A stretch of 21,664 bases of DNA from contig JBBRZF010000041.1 in the NCBI GenBank assembly GCA_038236965.1, positions 1 through 21,664 of the forward strand, given 5' to 3'. Shown here one piece after another: positions 14,446 through 21,664 of the stretch (positions are counted from its first letter, which is position 1; each line of letters begins with the position of its first letter). Both the position numbers and the translations under genes were made by a program. The notes beneath the pieces were generated by a model that worked only from the letters and a program-made list of their open reading frames with translations, did no database searches and was not told the DNA's origin. This DNA comes from JBBRZF01 sp038236965. GTDB lineage: Bacteria > Acidobacteriota > Terriglobia > Terriglobales > Acidobacteriaceae.

Positions 14446-14619
14446 ATGACGAACATGCTTCGTAACGTCTGGAATGACGACAATGGGCAGGATATTGCTG
14501 AATACGCGTTGATGCTGGCGCTGATCCTGGCCGTTACCGCTGCTGTAATCACGCCGCTTGGCACCACAGCTAAGTCGATCTTCACCCAGGCCAACACCTG
14601 CCTTTCCACCGGTTGCTAA
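14446..14619 (+). CDS. flp: Flp-type (class IVb) pilin 2
   Basis: The 57-residue prepilin (MTNMLRNVWNDDNG, then QDIAEYALMLALILAVTAAVITPL) has the Flp cleavage site after Gly14 and the Glu-Tyr pair. The tail ends TCLSTGC. Its ribosome binding site, GGAGGCTGAACA before the ATG, is identical to that of flp1. It is very close to flp3, sharing an uninterrupted 53-base identical stretch (14500-14552 with 14756-14808), which implies recent tandem duplication or gene conversion. It heads the transcript leading into flp3 and the pilus machinery. Which of the three pilins is the major subunit cannot be told from sequence. Confidence 0.93.
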   Translation: MTNMLRNVWNDDNGQDIAEYALMLALILAVTAAVITPLGTTAKSIFTQANTCLSTGC

Positions 14620-14633
14620 TCGCTGTATCAGCC

Positions 14634-14652
14634 GGGAGGCTGAACGCCTCCC
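14634..14652 (+). other. intercistronic hairpin between flp2 and flp3
   Basis: GGGAGGC (14634-14640) pairs with GCCTCCC (14646-14652) around TGAAC. No T-tract follows, so it is more likely an mRNA 3'-end protector or weak attenuator than a full terminator. Confidence 0.5.
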
Positions 14653-14704
14653 ATCCAATCGCTTGAAACACTAGAAGCGTTGGCTCTCAATCCTGGAGAC
14701 AGTA

Positions 14705-14875
14705 ATGAACCTGCTTCGCAACATCTGGAATGACGACAATGGACAGGACATCGCCGAATACGCGTTGATGCTGGCGCTGATCCTGGCCGTTACCGCTGCT
14801 GTAATCACCCCTCTCGGCGCTACGGCGAAATCAATCTTCACTCAGGCGAACACCTGCCTGAGCGCAGGCTGCTGA
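14705..14875 (+). CDS. flp: Flp-type (class IVb) pilin 3
   Basis: The 56-residue prepilin (MNLLRNIWNDDNG|QDIAEYALMLALILAVTAAVITPLGATAKSIFTQANTCLSAGC) is one residue shorter in the leader than flp1 and flp2. It has the same processing site and the same terminal Cys-x4-Cys. It lacks its own copy of the conserved promoter blocks and begins 85 bases after the flp2 stop, so it is probably cotranscribed with flp2. TGGAGA lies before the ATG. The mature sequence differs from that of flp2 at only two residues. Confidence 0.93.
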   Translation: MNLLRNIWNDDNGQDIAEYALMLALILAVTAAVITPLGATAKSIFTQANTCLSAGC

Positions 14876-14890
14876 TCCTGTGCACAGTGC

Positions 14891-14920
14891 GGCGGGAGGC
14901 GGCTACGCCTCCTGCCTTTT
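14891..14920 (+). terminator. partial terminator between flp3 and the prepilin peptidase
   Basis: GGCGGGAGGC (14891-14900) pairs with GCCTCCTGCC (14907-14916), with one G-U pair, around GGCTAC, followed by TTTT. The short T-run suggests leaky termination, letting pilin mRNA exceed mRNA of the downstream machinery. Confidence 0.6.
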
Positions 14921-14945
14921 CAATCTCTAAACGGAGTTTAAGTTC

Positions 14946-15446
14946 ATGGCGTGGAATGCACTCATTATCGCTTTTGTGGTCACGGTTGCTATCGGAGACC
15001 TCATCTGGAGAAAGGTTCCGCGCTCGCTCGCACTTATTGGTTTCTTTGCCGGCATCATCTATCACATTTTTCGCGGTGGCCTTTTTTCAGCAGTGAGCGC
15101 GGCGGTCATTGCATTTGCAATTGGGATCGTCTTCTTCCGCCTGGGGGCTATCGGCGGCGGCGACGTGAAACTCATGACGGCTCTTGGCGCCATGCTTGGT
15201 TTGAGCCAGTGGCTGTTTGCCATGGAAATCGCAATTTTTTTCGCGGCGGCTATGGCGCTGGTACAGATCCTTCGTACAGGCGCATTTACCTCAACCCTGC
15301 AGAACATTGGCGACTTGCTGCGCTGGCTTCCCAGGAGCGGTGGACGCGAACACCCCGTGATCAATGTTCGAAACCACAATGCCCTGCGTGCGCCTTTCGG
15401 CGTAGCCGCTGCGGTAGGAACTCTTTGTGCGGTGATCCGGTTATGA
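14946..15446 (+). CDS. cpaA: prepilin peptidase (TadV/CpaA type)
   Basis: The 166-residue integral membrane aspartyl protease removes the leader from Flp prepilins and TadE/TadF pseudopilins at the cytoplasmic face. Catalytic aspartates are visible: D18 in GDLIWRKVP and D73 in GGGDVKL, the two signatures of the prepilin peptidase/FlaK family. About five hydrophobic segments follow the compact TadV plan, without the N-terminal methylase domain of PilD. GGAG lies nine bases before the ATG. The stop overlaps the start of the first TadE gene (ATGA), so the two are translationally coupled. It comes directly after the pilins, the usual order in tad loci. Confidence 0.92.
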   Translation: MAWNALIIAFVVTVAIGDLIWRKVPRSLALIGFFAGIIYHIFRGGLFSAVSAAVIAFAIGIVFFRLGAIGGGDVKLMTALGAMLGLSQWLFAMEIAIFFAAAMALVQILRTGAFTSTLQNIGDLLRWLPRSGGREHPVINVRNHNALRAPFGVAAAVGTLCAVIRL

Positions 15447-15859
15447 AACGGCACAGAAACAATCCGGAACGTGGTGCAACGATCGTAGAGGCGGCAGTCG
15501 TACTTTTGCTGCTCTTTACTTTCATTCTGGCCAGCCTTGAATTCGGCCGTGCCTACAACATCTACCAGGTGATGACGGATGCAGCCCGCGAAGGCGCACG
15601 CTTCTCCGTTGCCCCCTACACCCAGACCTCCACGCTGCCTAATTCAAGTGCAGTCTCGGCCAAGGTCAATGCCTTCCTTAGCAGTGCCAACGTAAGGGGA
15701 GCGACGGTGACGGTGAATCAGTCGGTCTCGCAGACTTACAACGCCGTACCCCTCACGTTCACACGAGTAGATGTGGCTGCACCTTACACATTTCTGTTCT
15801 TCAAGTTTGGGACAGTGACCATGACGACCAGGGCGGTGATGCGCAATGAAACTAATTAA
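15443..15859 (+). CDS. tadE: TadE-family pseudopilin 1
   Basis: The 138-residue product has a TadE-like N-terminus: short basic leader MKRHRNNPERG, then ATIVEAAVVLLLLFTFILASLEFGRAYNIYQVMTDAAREGAR, with the Glu at +5 after the glycine cleavage point and the AAREGAR block typical of this family. The periplasmic remainder is rich in Thr/Val/Ser. TadE and TadF proteins are minor pilins, processed by the same peptidase and needed for pilus assembly. It overlaps the peptidase stop by four bases and the next TadE gene by 14 bases, a tightly coupled series. Confidence 0.9.
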   Translation: MKRHRNNPERGATIVEAAVVLLLLFTFILASLEFGRAYNIYQVMTDAAREGARFSVAPYTQTSTLPNSSAVSAKVNAFLSSANVRGATVTVNQSVSQTYNAVPLTFTRVDVAAPYTFLFFKFGTVTMTTRAVMRNETN

Positions 15860-16343
15860 CCCAACTCGACCGGCGCCTGTTTCGCTTGCGCGACAGCGCG
15901 GCACACAGATCCTCGAATTCGCACTGGTGCTGCCGCTCCTGCTGTTCTGCGCGTTCGTAGTGATCGAGAGCGCTTCGTACGTCCGGATGCACCAGGTGAT
16001 CAACAATGCAGCCCGCGAAGGGGCGCACTTCGCAGCCATGCCGGGAAACCGAAGCAATCTCGCGACTGTCCAGACCGTGGTGAAGACGTATGCGAAGAAC
16101 AATTACCCCTCGCTGGATACGAACAAGGTCACCGTCAGCGTAAATGCAGCTGGGACTGCGTTGACCAGCACCGGGATCACCTTGAACACCTCAAAGGTAG
16201 TCGTCACCTATTCGTATCCGCTCAAGTATCTCCCTGCAGTCTCGTTCCTACCGGCGATCACCTGCGTCGATGCCAATGGGACTACGTTGGCCAATCCTTG
16301 CGTGACGCTGATGGGGAACGCAGTATTCGAAAATTTTGAATAA
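15846..16343 (+). CDS. TadE-family pseudopilin 2
   Basis: The 165-residue TadE/TadF-like protein has an N-terminal leader of about 19 residues ending RQRG, then TQILEFALVLPLLLFCAFVVIESASYVRMHQVINNAAREGAHFA, so the family Glu and the AAREGAH block are present. The C-terminal part holds two cysteines (CVDANG, PCVTL) that could form a disulfide once exported. It starts inside the preceding gene by a 14-base overlap and is followed 24 bases later by cpaB. It could be the TadF counterpart; sequence alone does not decide between E and F. Confidence 0.9.
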   Translation: MKLINPTRPAPVSLARQRGTQILEFALVLPLLLFCAFVVIESASYVRMHQVINNAAREGAHFAAMPGNRSNLATVQTVVKTYAKNNYPSLDTNKVTVSVNAAGTALTSTGITLNTSKVVVTYSYPLKYLPAVSFLPAITCVDANGTTLANPCVTLMGNAVFENFE

Positions 16344-16367
16344 GAGTTTGCCGTAGGAGGCCGAAAA

Positions 16368-17210
16368 ATGAACCGCAATCGCCTGTTAGTGATCGGAACC
16401 ATCGCGTTGGCCATCGCCGGCTTTGCCAGCTTTGGGATCTATCGTGTCCTGCGACTCAGCATGAGCGCTTCTCAAGGCTCGCAGGTAACCGTTGTCGCAG
16501 CGGCCAGCGAACTCTCAGTTGGCCAGCGTCTTGAAGAAAAAGATATCCGCCTGGTGAAGATGCCTGCCAAGGAACTTCCGGAAGGTTATTTCGCCAACGT
16601 ACAGGACGTGATCGGTCGCGGAGTACTTCAGCCGATGTCGCGCAATGAACTGCTGCTGAGTTCCAAGGTCGCGGGCGCCAATTCCGGTTCCGGCCTTCCT
16701 TCGCTCATCCCCGAAGGCATGCGCGCCGTTTCCGTCAAGGTCAACGACGTGATCTCCGTGGCCGGATTCGTCACGCCCGGTACCCGCGTTGACGTGCTGC
16801 TCACAGGGACACCGTCTGCCAAGAACAGCAACAACGAAGACGTTCAGACGACAACGGTTCTGGAAAACGTACAGGTGATCGCCGCCGGCCAGCAGCTGCA
16901 GAAGAAATCCGATGGCTCGGCTGAGAACGTGCCCGTTATCACTCTGCTGGTCAATCCGGACGATGCCCAGAAACTGACACTAGCGAGTTCCGAAGGAAAG
17001 ATCCAACTCTCGCTGCGCAATCCCGTGGACAACGAACCCAAGAAGCCGATCACGGTTCGTAACGCTGCTCTTTATGGCGCGCCGCCGGTCGTCACCAGGG
17101 TCATCCGCGACGGTAATCGCAAGATTGTCGTAAAAGTACCCGCGCCACAGCCCGTGCCCTACACCGTGGAGATGATCCGCGGCGAAAAACGCGACATAGC
17201 GAAATTCTGA
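16368..17210 (+). CDS. cpaB: Flp pilus assembly protein CpaB/RcpC
   Basis: The 280-residue inner-membrane-anchored periplasmic protein has an N-terminal helix at about residues 6-26 (LVIGTIALAIAGFASFGIYRVL), then a SAF-type domain with the family text VTVVAAASELSVGQRLEEKDIRLVKMPAKELPEGYF and VIGRGVLQPMSRNELLLSSKV. RcpC/CpaB signatures follow, such as PEGMRAVSVKVNDVISVAGFVTPGTRVDVLLTG and TTTVLENVQVIAAGQ. CpaB is thought to work with the secretin in the outer-membrane channel. A strong GGAGG precedes the ATG. It lies between the TadE pair and the secretin, the standard tad order. Confidence 0.93.
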   Translation: MNRNRLLVIGTIALAIAGFASFGIYRVLRLSMSASQGSQVTVVAAASELSVGQRLEEKDIRLVKMPAKELPEGYFANVQDVIGRGVLQPMSRNELLLSSKVAGANSGSGLPSLIPEGMRAVSVKVNDVISVAGFVTPGTRVDVLLTGTPSAKNSNNEDVQTTTVLENVQVIAAGQQLQKKSDGSAENVPVITLLVNPDDAQKLTLASSEGKIQLSLRNPVDNEPKKPITVRNAALYGAPPVVTRVIRDGNRKIVVKVPAPQPVPYTVEMIRGEKRDIAKF

Positions 17211-17247
17211 GCAGTGCAAAGTCCCTAGTCCCCTGGAGAGAAATACC

Positions 17248-18747
17248 ATGAAAGCAAGATCGATTTTCGTAACTGTATCCATGATGGTGCTGATGGTGGC
17301 GCTCGCAGTCCCCTTCGCCGCCGCGCAAACGGCAGCAGAGAGCGGCGCCGTCGCCAATGCAGCGGCTAACAGCGGATTGGCAGTACAGCAACCGCTCGCC
17401 AAGGCCGCACAGGCGGAGTCTGCAGCTTCCTCGCAGGACGCAACCCCCGCTACCCAGAATGCCGCTCCCGCCGAACAGCAGGCGCCTCCGCAGGTCCAGG
17501 CTGGCCCTGCTCCGCTGCGCGTCATGGTAGGTAAATCGATTCTCGTGAATACGGCTGACCGGCTCAAGCGTGTTTCGGTTACCGACCCTGCAATCGCCGA
17601 CGCCTTGGTCGTTACACCGACGCAAATACTAGTTCATGGACGCGGTCCTGGCGAAGTCTCGCTCCTGTTGTGGGATGAGCAGGAGCGCTCGCGCAGTTTC
17701 GATCTTCGCGTGGACGTGGATACCACCGCTGCCGGCGAAGAGATCCATCGCATCTTCCCCGAGGACCGCATTGATGTGGGCGCATCGCGCAATGCCCTCG
17801 TCCTCTCCGGGCACGTGGACACGGAAGATACTGCCAAACGCGCCGGACTGGTAGCGAGCGCGTATTCGAAGAACGTGATCAACGTCCTCTCCTTCGGCCC
17901 GCAGGGCGCGCAGGAAGTCCTGTTGGAAGTGAAGTTCGCTGAAGTCAATCGGACCGCCTTGCAGCAACTCGGCGTGAACATCCTTTCTACCGGCGCATCC
18001 AACACCATCGGCACGATTGGCACCGGACAATTCGGTCCGGCGGGAACTGTGGACCTTACCGGCAGGATTCCTGGTGGCAACACCGGTTTCTCAACCAACT
18101 TCCCGGCGGTCGATCCGTTGAACCTGTTTCTCTTCCGTCCCGACCTGAACCTCGGAGTTGCGATAAAAGCATTGCAGACGAAGAGCGTGCTGCAGATCCT
18201 TGCCGAGCCCAACCTGATTGCGGTCAATGGCAAGGAAGCCAGCTTCCTCGCCGGCGGCGAGTTCCCTGTGCCGATCGCGCAGGGCGGCTCCAACAACGCA
18301 ATCACCATTCAGTACAAGGAATTCGGCGTTCGCCTCAACTTCACGCCCACCATCATGCCTAATGGCAATATCCACCTGCTGGTGAAGCCGGAAGTCAGTT
18401 CGCTGGATTTCGCCAACGCTCTGAAGTTTGCCGGCTACGTGATTCCGTCCCTGACCACTCGCCGCGCTTCCACGGAGCTCGAGTTGCAGGACGGTCAGAG
18501 CTTCGTCATCGCCGGCTTGATGGACAACCGTGCGGTGAGGGACATGAGCAAGATCCCCGGACTCGGCGATATTCCAATTCTGGGTAATCTCTTCAAGAGC
18601 CGCACCATCAACAAGACCAAAGACGAGTTGATGGTACTGGTCACTGCGCGTCGCATTTCGCCAAGCACCAGCCCTGCGCCTTTGCCGAAGTACCCGGAAC
18701 GTTTCCTTGATCAGACGACGAAGCCTGCCACTGGAGGAGCGCAATGA
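17248..18747 (+). CDS. cpaC: Tad secretin CpaC/RcpA
   Basis: Outer-membrane channel of the Flp pilus, 499 residues. A signal peptide (about residues 1-26, ending AVPFAAA|Q) is followed by an Ala/Gln/Pro-rich linker to about residue 90. Next is the secretin N-terminal domain (PLRVMVGKSILVNTADRLKRVSVTDPAIADALVV) and a BON-like segment (RIDVGASRNALVLSGHVDTEDTAKRAGLVA). The C-terminal secretin domain contains EPNLIAVNGKEASFLAGGEFPVPIAQ, GVRLNFTPTI, the family VIAGLMDN and the diagnostic KIPGLGDIPILGNLFKS. GGAGAG precedes the ATG. The stop overlaps the TadG-like start (ATGA). The long Ala-rich linker is unusual but is of the kind that spans periplasm or peptidoglycan. Confidence 0.95.
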   Translation: MKARSIFVTVSMMVLMVALAVPFAAAQTAAESGAVANAAANSGLAVQQPLAKAAQAESAASSQDATPATQNAAPAEQQAPPQVQAGPAPLRVMVGKSILVNTADRLKRVSVTDPAIADALVVTPTQILVHGRGPGEVSLLLWDEQERSRSFDLRVDVDTTAAGEEIHRIFPEDRIDVGASRNALVLSGHVDTEDTAKRAGLVASAYSKNVINVLSFGPQGAQEVLLEVKFAEVNRTALQQLGVNILSTGASNTIGTIGTGQFGPAGTVDLTGRIPGGNTGFSTNFPAVDPLNLFLFRPDLNLGVAIKALQTKSVLQILAEPNLIAVNGKEASFLAGGEFPVPIAQGGSNNAITIQYKEFGVRLNFTPTIMPNGNIHLLVKPEVSSLDFANALKFAGYVIPSLTTRRASTELELQDGQSFVIAGLMDNRAVRDMSKIPGLGDIPILGNLFKSRTINKTKDELMVLVTARRISPSTSPAPLPKYPERFLDQTTKPATGGAQ

Positions 18748-19931
18748 AAAGCCGTAATCGCGAACGCGGAGTAACGATACCTATGGTCGCGTTGTTTCTC
18801 ATCGTCCTGTTCGCGATGGCGGCACTGGCTGTTGACCTCGGCGTGCTGAATACAGCACGCACCAGTGCACAACATGCTGCAGACGCTGCCGCTCTTGCTG
18901 GAGCCTATACGTTTGCTCTTAACCCGGCCGCAACGCAACCGACCACGGCAACGAACGCTGCCATAGCCGTCGCGGCCAAGACGAAAGTGCTGGGCACGTC
19001 AGTGACGATCACTGCGGCCAATGTAGTGGTCGACACAGCGAATCGCCGCGTTACGGTAACGGTTCCACGGACTGGCGCGAATGGCGTGCAGACGTTTTTC
19101 GCAAAAGCCTTTGGCTTGAACAAGGTGGACGTGCAGACAATCGCCATTGCCGAAGCTTCCAAGACCGGCAATAAGTCGAATTGTCTGAAGCCCATCTACA
19201 TCCCCAACACCGTCGCCAGCAAGAAGTCTCCCACCGCCGCCTGCGCTACCGGAGAGCTCATGTTCAATCCGACGACGAAGGCGCTCACGCCATTTGGCAC
19301 GGCTCTTTTGAGTGCAAGCACGATTGCTCCGATCGGCCTCACTCCTGCTGCTCCGGGAGATACCCAGACCCCTTCGCAGTTCTACGCACTTGACTTCGGT
19401 AGCGGCGCGTCCACCTATCGCTGCGCACTAGGCCAGTGCCTGAACGATTGCGGAATCAGTGCCGACACCGTGAAGTGCGGCGACAGCTTCCCGGTTGAGA
19501 CCGGTCGCATGGTGGGACCGACCAGGCAAGGTGTGGACGACCTCATCGGAAATCCGGCGGACACCTGGGCGGGCAGATATCCCAACTCAACCAGCGAATG
19601 GACGTTTCACCCCGGCGGGAACACCTCGGTTTATTCCGATACAAGCCGATCGCTGGCAGTCGCTCCTGTCTGGAGCAACTGCGATGCGAGTGGAAAGCTC
19701 ATCGCTCTGAAACCAGGCACGTCGGGCCAGACGGTGCAGATCATCGGCTTCATCGAAATATTTGTTGACGGGATGCAGGGCACAGCGATGCAGGGCACAG
19801 CGATGCAGGCGCACATGATGCAGCCGATCGCATGCAGCGTTTTTGGCTCGGGCGGCGGAGGCGGGGGTGGCGGCACGACCGGCAGCGGTCCGCTGGGCAT
19901 TCCCGTTCGCCTCGTCAACGCCGCTCCATAA
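18744..19931 (+). CDS. TadG-like pilus assembly protein
   Basis: The 395-residue product starts with the Tad N-terminal domain (ERGVTIPMVALFLIVLFAMAALAVDLGVLNTARTSAQHAADAAALAGA), a TadE-like transmembrane anchor with the AADAAALAGA block characteristic of TadG. Unlike proteobacterial TadG I see no von Willebrand MIDAS motif. The rest is a periplasmic domain with about eight cysteines (CLKP, ACATG, RCALGQCLNDCG, KCGD), consistent with disulfides. The C-terminus holds an in-phase MQGTA repeat and a Gly8 tract. It is coupled to the secretin gene by a four-base overlap and followed 43 bases later by cpaE. A minor pilin or a surface-exposed component of the pilus is likely; the exact role is unknown. 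Confidence 0.85.
   Translation: MKSRNRERGVTIPMVALFLIVLFAMAALAVDLGVLNTARTSAQHAADAAALAGAYTFALNPAATQPTTATNAAIAVAAKTKVLGTSVTITAANVVVDTANRRVTVTVPRTGANGVQTFFAKAFGLNKVDVQTIAIAEASKTGNKSNCLKPIYIPNTVASKKSPTAACATGELMFNPTTKALTPFGTALLSASTIAPIGLTPAAPGDTQTPSQFYALDFGSGASTYRCALGQCLNDCGISADTVKCGDSFPVETGRMVGPTRQGVDDLIGNPADTWAGRYPNSTSEWTFHPGGNTSVYSDTSRSLAVAPVWSNCDASGKLIALKPGTSGQTVQIIGFIEIFVDGMQGTAMQGTAMQAHMMQPIACSVFGSGGGGGGGGTTGSGPLGIPVRLVNAAP
19773..19809 (+). repeat. 15-base in-phase tandem repeat in the TadG-like gene
   Basis: Two perfect copies of ATGCAGGGCACAGCG (19773-19787, 19788-19802) and a partial third encode MQGTA-MQGTA-MQ. The unit is a multiple of three, so gain or loss of copies would keep the frame. 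A GGC/GGA-rich tract encoding eight glycines follows at about 19853-19876. Confidence 0.9.
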
Positions 19932-19974
19932 CCGCATTCATTTTGCTATTTACCGCACTCCGGAGATTAGTTTC

Positions 19975-21147
19975 ATGGCTGAACTATCCGTAATCATTTT
20001 GGCGCAGGACAACGAGAGCCGCACGGTGTTGCAGATGCTGGTCGACAATACCGCCGTCGCACGCACCATCTACAGTGCGCCGTCGGTTCCGGTTGCTTCG
20101 ACCGATCCCCTGCTGCGCCGTATCTCTGATCTGAAGCCGGATGTCATTATCCTGGACATCCCTGCCAGCAGTGCTACGAGTATGCTTCGTGGCATCGAGT
20201 TGCTGCACACGGAGTTGCCGGATTCCGCAATATTTGCGGTCGGTGAGATGACGCAGCCGCAGATCATCGTCAGCGCCATGAGGGCAGGCGCACGCGAGTA
20301 TATCGAACGCCCTCCGACCACTTCGCACATGCTCGAGGCTTTCGTCCGCATCACCACGGCGCAGCGCAAATCGCAGCGTAATACCGCCCGCGGACGCATC
20401 TTCACGGTCGTCAACGCAAAGGGCGGCAGCGGAGCAACGACAGTCGCCGTGAACTTGACGCTGGCGTTGCAACAGGCGCATGGCAACGTCGCCATCATCG
20501 ACCTGGCGCCGCTGGGGCATACCGCCCTGCACCTCAACGTAAAGCCGCATTTCACCATCGGCGACGTGTTGAAGAACTTGCATCGCCTCGACGGCTCGCT
20601 TCTCGAGGGATACATGATTCGCCACAGCAACGGCGCGCACCTGCTCGCCGGAGCCAACGACCCTGTCCAGGTGCAACCCTCCCCTGTCGACTTCGCGAAG
20701 CTCTTCGACCTGCTGGTGAACCACTATCGTTACGTGGTGGTGGACGCTTCATCTCGACTCGATCCTGTGACGCGCATCGTCAGCGACAGCTCAGACGCCG
20801 TTCTCATCGTTGCGCAAACCGACGTGCCATCGCTCTGGAGCGCTTCGCGCGTTCAGCAGTACCTCAGCGAGACCGGTACCCGCGACCGCCTGCGCCTTGT
20901 GCTCAACCGCTACAAAAAGATTCCCGGCTTCGGCGATTCCGATGCGGAAGCCGCAACCAGCACTAAGTTGATCGGCAAGATACCAAACCAGTATCCAGCG
21001 GTTTCGGCTTCCATTGATCGCGGAATCCCGGTCGCACAGCAGAATCACTCCGAGATCGCCCGTTCCTTCGTCTCACTGGCTTCTTCACTAACCGACAGTG
21101 GCGACGAGAACAAGACTCGTTCCTGGTCGCTATTCAAAACCGCTTGA
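19975..21147 (+). CDS. cpaE: pilus assembly ATPase-like protein CpaE/TadZ
   Basis: The 390-residue cytoplasmic protein has an N-terminal receiver-like domain (residues 1-125; Asp61 in DVIILDIPASS is kept, while the usual Lys is replaced by the ERPPTT region). A C-terminal ParA/MinD-type ATPase domain opens with VVNAKGGSGATTVAVNL (K149 is the signature lysine; the P-loop lysine is alanine, as in other CpaE/TadZ proteins). Next comes IIDLAPLGHTALHLNVKP in the Walker B region and VVVDASSRLDPVT. TadZ-type proteins place the pilus machine at a site in the cell. The start at 19975 is chosen for GGAGA eight bases upstream and because the receiver begins there; the frame is open farther upstream only as overlap with the TadG-like gene. 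Confidence 0.93.
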   Translation: MAELSVIILAQDNESRTVLQMLVDNTAVARTIYSAPSVPVASTDPLLRRISDLKPDVIILDIPASSATSMLRGIELLHTELPDSAIFAVGEMTQPQIIVSAMRAGAREYIERPPTTSHMLEAFVRITTAQRKSQRNTARGRIFTVVNAKGGSGATTVAVNLTLALQQAHGNVAIIDLAPLGHTALHLNVKPHFTIGDVLKNLHRLDGSLLEGYMIRHSNGAHLLAGANDPVQVQPSPVDFAKLFDLLVNHYRYVVVDASSRLDPVTRIVSDSSDAVLIVAQTDVPSLWSASRVQQYLSETGTRDRLRLVLNRYKKIPGFGDSDAEAATSTKLIGKIPNQYPAVSASIDRGIPVAQQNHSEIARSFVSLASSLTDSGDENKTRSWSLFKTA

Positions 21148-21184
21148 GGTCCAGATAGGCCAAGCATTCACGAGGATGACGGCA

Positions 21185-21664
21185 ATGATGATGGAACCGG
21201 CACCAGCCTTCGAATCTACCGATTATCAGCAGGTAAAAGCTGACCTGCACCGGAAGATCCTGGACAAACTTAACCTGGAGAAATTGGGACGTACGCCCAG
21301 CGATACGGCCCGTGAAGAAGTTCTCGGCATCGTGCGCACAGCAATCGCAAGCGAAAGCGTGCCCCTCAGCTTCACCGAGCGCGAACGTCTCGCCCGCGAA
21401 ATCCTCGACGAGATATTCGGTCTCGGCCCGCTCGAACCGCTGCTCAAGGACTCCACCATCTCCGATATCCTGGTTAACCGCTTCAACCAGGTTTATGTAG
21501 AACGCGCGGGACGATTGGAAACGACGAACCTGTCGTTCAAGGATGATCAGCACCTGATGCAGATCATCGACCGCATCGTCTCGAAGGTCGGCCGCCGCGT
21601 CGACGAAACGACGCCGCTGGTCGACGCCCGTCTGCCCGACGGCTCCCGCGTCAACGCCGTCATC
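21185..21664 (+). CDS. cpaF: pilus assembly ATPase CpaF/TadA, 3' part cut by window edge
   Basis: N-terminal 160 residues of the secretion ATPase that drives Flp pilus extension. Visible text is characteristic: VKADLHRKILDKLNLEKLG, then EILDEIFGLGPLEPLLKDSTISDILVNRFNQVYVERAGRLE, and IIDRIVSKVGRRVDETTPLVDARLPDGSRVNAVI, the segment just before the nucleotide-binding core of TadA/CpaF. The Walker motifs lie beyond the window. GAGG lies nine bases before the ATG at 21185; an in-frame ATG at 21176 touches that GAGG and is less likely. It follows cpaE after 37 bases. tadB and tadC homologues would be expected next. Confidence 0.93.
   Translation, partial: MMMEPAPAFESTDYQQVKADLHRKILDKLNLEKLGRTPSDTAREEVLGIVRTAIASESVPLSFTERERLAREILDEIFGLGPLEPLLKDSTISDILVNRFNQVYVERAGRLETTNLSFKDDQHLMQIIDRIVSKVGRRVDETTPLVDARLPDGSRVNAVI

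Noticed and set aside
18744..19931. Von Willebrand factor A domain in the TadG-like protein
   Set aside because: No DxSxS MIDAS motif is visible in the translated product.
1..21664. tRNA, rRNA, CRISPR array, transposase or phage genes
   Set aside because: Looked for along both strands by eye; nothing with cloverleaf, regular repeat-spacer or transposase features was seen. A covariance-model search would be more sensitive for small RNAs.

Overview
The window is about 21.7 kb of moderately GC-rich, densely packed bacterial chromosome. Its gene content (a Tad pilus locus with three tiny Flp pilins and an NtrC-type activator, a SecA of 989 residues with a zinc tail, and a UbiA-type prenyltransferase) and the style of its intergenic repeats suggest an Acidobacteriota genome of the Terriglobia/Koribacter kind. 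The placement is an inference from gene style, because the window contains no rRNA or other marker that would settle it. I see no tRNA, rRNA, CRISPR array, insertion sequence or phage gene.

Left part (1-8.6 kb): a minus-strand pair encodes an exported RidA-like protein and a UbiA-family prenyltransferase cut by the window edge. Divergent from it, a CYTH-domain protein is translationally coupled to a GT39-type membrane glycosyltransferase. Next come two minus-strand signalling genes, a single-domain CheY-like receiver and a probable RsbRD-N-type helical protein. A second GT39 glycosyltransferase then lies 24 bases before an FAD-dependent oxidoreductase, probably one envelope glycan/lipid unit. 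A repeat-rich intergenic region and a small protein of unknown function end this part.

Middle part (8.6-11.7 kb): secA lies on the minus strand and ends at a strong hairpin shared with the convergent small gene. About 500 bases with no convincing gene separate it from the next block.

Right part (12.1 kb to the end): a Tad (tight adherence/Flp type IVc pilus) locus, led by a sigma54-type AAA+ activator whose receiver domain has lost the phosphorylatable aspartate. The order is activator, flp1, (terminator), flp2, flp3, prepilin peptidase, TadE, TadE, CpaB, CpaC secretin, TadG-like, CpaE and CpaF (cut by the window edge). Pilins are processed by the peptidase, assembled by CpaF with inner-membrane platform proteins presumably encoded beyond the edge, and extruded through the CpaC secretin with CpaB; CpaE probably positions the machine.

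The most interesting structure is regulatory. The flp1 and flp2 promoter regions are diverged copies that keep three blocks at almost constant spacing: CGCTACATCC, then an inverted repeat GTGTC-N10-GACAC, then about 100 bases later a TTGCAA-containing block. This is what binding sites for the adjacent activator plus its promoter could look like, although the -24 half of a sigma54 promoter is not canonical. The three pilins also share a C-terminal Cys-x4-Cys end.
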